From Mangrovimicrobium sp033283265 (GTDB lineage: Bacteria > Pseudomonadota > Gammaproteobacteria > Pseudomonadales > Halieaceae): a DNA stretch of 64,000 bases. The stretch lies in the NCBI GenBank assembly GCA_033283265.1, contig JAWMQN010000005.1, positions 248,001 through 312,000 of the forward strand, written 5' to 3'. Of the stretch, positions 63,088 to 64,000 are shown piece after piece (the first letter of the stretch is position 1; each line of letters begins with the position of its first letter). Made by a program: the position numbers and the translations under genes. The notes beneath the pieces were generated by a model, which was not told the DNA's origin, made no database searches, and saw only the letters and a program-made list of their open reading frames with translations.

Positions 63088-64000
63088 CTACAGTACCGGT
63101 GCCGCCAGCCTGGAGAGCTTCACTCCCAGTCGCCACCACAAGGGTCGATCACGCAATCCTTCTAAATCTATCATTTCCGCATGCTCGAAATCGCTCGCGA
63201 ACATGGCGGCCATCCGGCGCGCAAAGTCTTCGTCGTCGATCACGACTGCGACTTCGAAGTTCAGCCGGAACGAACGGTTGTCGAAATTGTGCGTGCCAAC
63301 GCTGGAAATATGGTCATCGATGAGCATGACTTTTTCATGCAGGAATCCCGGCTGGTAGGCATAGAAGCGAATACCCAGCCCCTGCAGTTGCTCCATGTAG
63401 TGGAAGGCCGCCAGGTAGACGGGCAGGCTGTCGGGCTTGCCGGTGGTGATGATGCGCACATCGACGCCGCGCAGGGCGGCCAGTTGCAGGGCTTTCATCA
63501 CCGCCTCGTCGGGAACGAAGTAGGGTGCCGAAAGCCAGATGCGCTCCCTGGCACCGTTCAGCGCGGCGACAAAAAAGAGACTGGCGCTCTCCAGATGCCC
63601 GGTGGGCGCCGTGGGCAAAACCATGACCCGCTGATCGCTGGAGGTGGACGGCACCGGGGTCCAGTGAAGATCGGGAAGACTCCGGGTTGCCCAGTACCAG
63701 TCAGTTAAAATGGTGGCCTGGACCTGCAGTGCCGCGGGGCCCTCGATTTTGACGTGGGTATCGCGCCAGGGGCTGAAGTCCGGATCCAGGCCCAGGTACT
63801 CGTCGCCCACGTTGTGGCCACCCACCCATGCGCTGTGGCCGTCGACCACGACCATTTTCCGGTGGTTGCGGAAATTCAGCTGGAAACGGTTGCTCCAGCC
63901 CTGGGTTGGCTTGAAGGAACTGACTGCGACACCCGCGTCACGCAAGTCCTGTACGTAGGCCTCGGGCAAACCGGAGCTGCCGATTTCATCGTAGAGCACG
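63088..64000 (-). CDS. cardiolipin synthase-like phospholipase D-family protein (partial, 5' end outside)
   Basis: 303 residues visible from the window end to a stop at 63088. Two HKD motifs are present: NHRKMVVVDG and LHEKVMLIDD (HxKx4D), with GSRS-like companions GGHN and GTHNFDNRSFRLNFE. It transfers phosphatidyl groups to make cardiolipin at the membrane. The N-terminal membrane segments lie beyond 64000, so full length cannot be given. The convergent PiuC-like gene ends about 130 bp away. Confidence 0.9.
   Translation of the reverse strand, partial: VLYDEIGSSGLPEAYVQDLRDAGVAVSSFKPTQGWSNRFQLNFRNHRKMVVVDGHSAWVGGHNVGDEYLGLDPDFSPWRDTHVKIEGPAALQVQATILTDWYWATRSLPDLHWTPVPSTSSDQRVMVLPTAPTGHLESASLFFVAALNGARERIWLSAPYFVPDEAVMKALQLAALRGVDVRIITTGKPDSLPVYLAAFHYMEQLQGLGIRFYAYQPGFLHEKVMLIDDHISSVGTHNFDNRSFRLNFEVAVVIDDEDFARRMAAMFASDFEHAEMIDLEGLRDRPLWWRLGVKLSRLAAPVL

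Overview
The window is high-GC bacterial DNA (roughly 65% G+C) with dense, mostly bacterial-type operons. plsB, trxC, a DauA-type SulP transporter, TonB-dependent receptors and many acyl-CoA enzymes suggest a marine, lipid-, steroid- or terpenoid-degrading gammaproteobacterium. The Halieaceae/OM60 group (Cellvibrionales) is my best guess. This is inference from gene content; no rRNA or other marker gene is present.

Layout. 1-131: start of a PQQ-type membrane dehydrogenase (leaves the window). 242-6431: epoxide hydrolase, SDR, NTF2/SnoaL-like protein, NIPSNAP-like protein, TauD dioxygenase, IclR regulator and alpha/beta hydrolase. 6457-10389: convergent-free lipid pair plsB and a HAD-PlsC fusion, divergently arranged. 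10426-19673: a long minus-strand catabolic block with a Rieske oxygenase, Rieske ferredoxin, two acyl-CoA dehydrogenases forming a likely heteromer, AcuI-type reductase, acyl-CoA ligase, SDR and LLM flavoprotein. 19880-25113: VOC protein, a fused 2-oxoacid:ferredoxin oxidoreductase (1167 aa) and a nitronate-monooxygenase-like flavoprotein, closed by a strong terminator. 25238-30095: small redox/stress genes (GFA, amphi-Trp, TrxC), then an AMP-phosphorylase-like enzyme with a PRPP-synthetase-like partner and a zinc alcohol dehydrogenase. 30111-32722: P450 with its ferredoxin, and a divergent ArsR-SRPBCC pair. 32827-35689: RHH protein, DauA transporter and two small proteins. 36065-39429: a LuxE-LuxC fatty-acid reductase pair without luciferase, with luxE frameshifted, then a TetR regulator. 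39456-47125: crotonase, KstD-like flavoprotein, TonB receptor, P450 and AraC regulator, which looks like an uptake-plus-oxidation module for a hydrophobic polycyclic compound. 47335-53658: hydantoinase/carboxylase subunits B and A with two family III CoA-transferases in one operon. 53792-58703: aldo/keto reductase, AraC regulator, SDR and a glucosaminidase lipoprotein. 58704-62960: VOC protein, hypothetical gene, and an iron-type TonB receptor with a PiuC-like dioxygenase. 63088-64000: the C-terminal part of a cardiolipin-synthase-like PLD protein.

How it works together (inference). TonB receptors bring in the substrate. P450s, the Rieske oxygenase, KstD-like and TauD enzymes oxidise it. CoA ligases and CoA-transferases activate the acids, and acyl-CoA dehydrogenases, crotonase and SDRs run the beta-oxidation-like steps. 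Several local regulators (IclR, ArsR, TetR, two AraC) each sit beside the module they probably control.

Most notable: the AMP-phosphorylase-like/PRPP-synthetase-like pair; the HyuB-HyuA plus CoA-transferase operon in which only one transferase keeps the expected aspartate; the luciferase-free LuxE-LuxC pair with a one-base frameshift; an ArsR promoter with a perfect palindrome between -35 and -10 and a probably leaderless start; an inverted repeat overlapping the iclR start codon; and two intergenic regions built of long, nested inverted repeats (17.95-18.25 kb and 56.2-56.4 kb). No tRNA, rRNA, CRISPR array or intact insertion sequence was seen.
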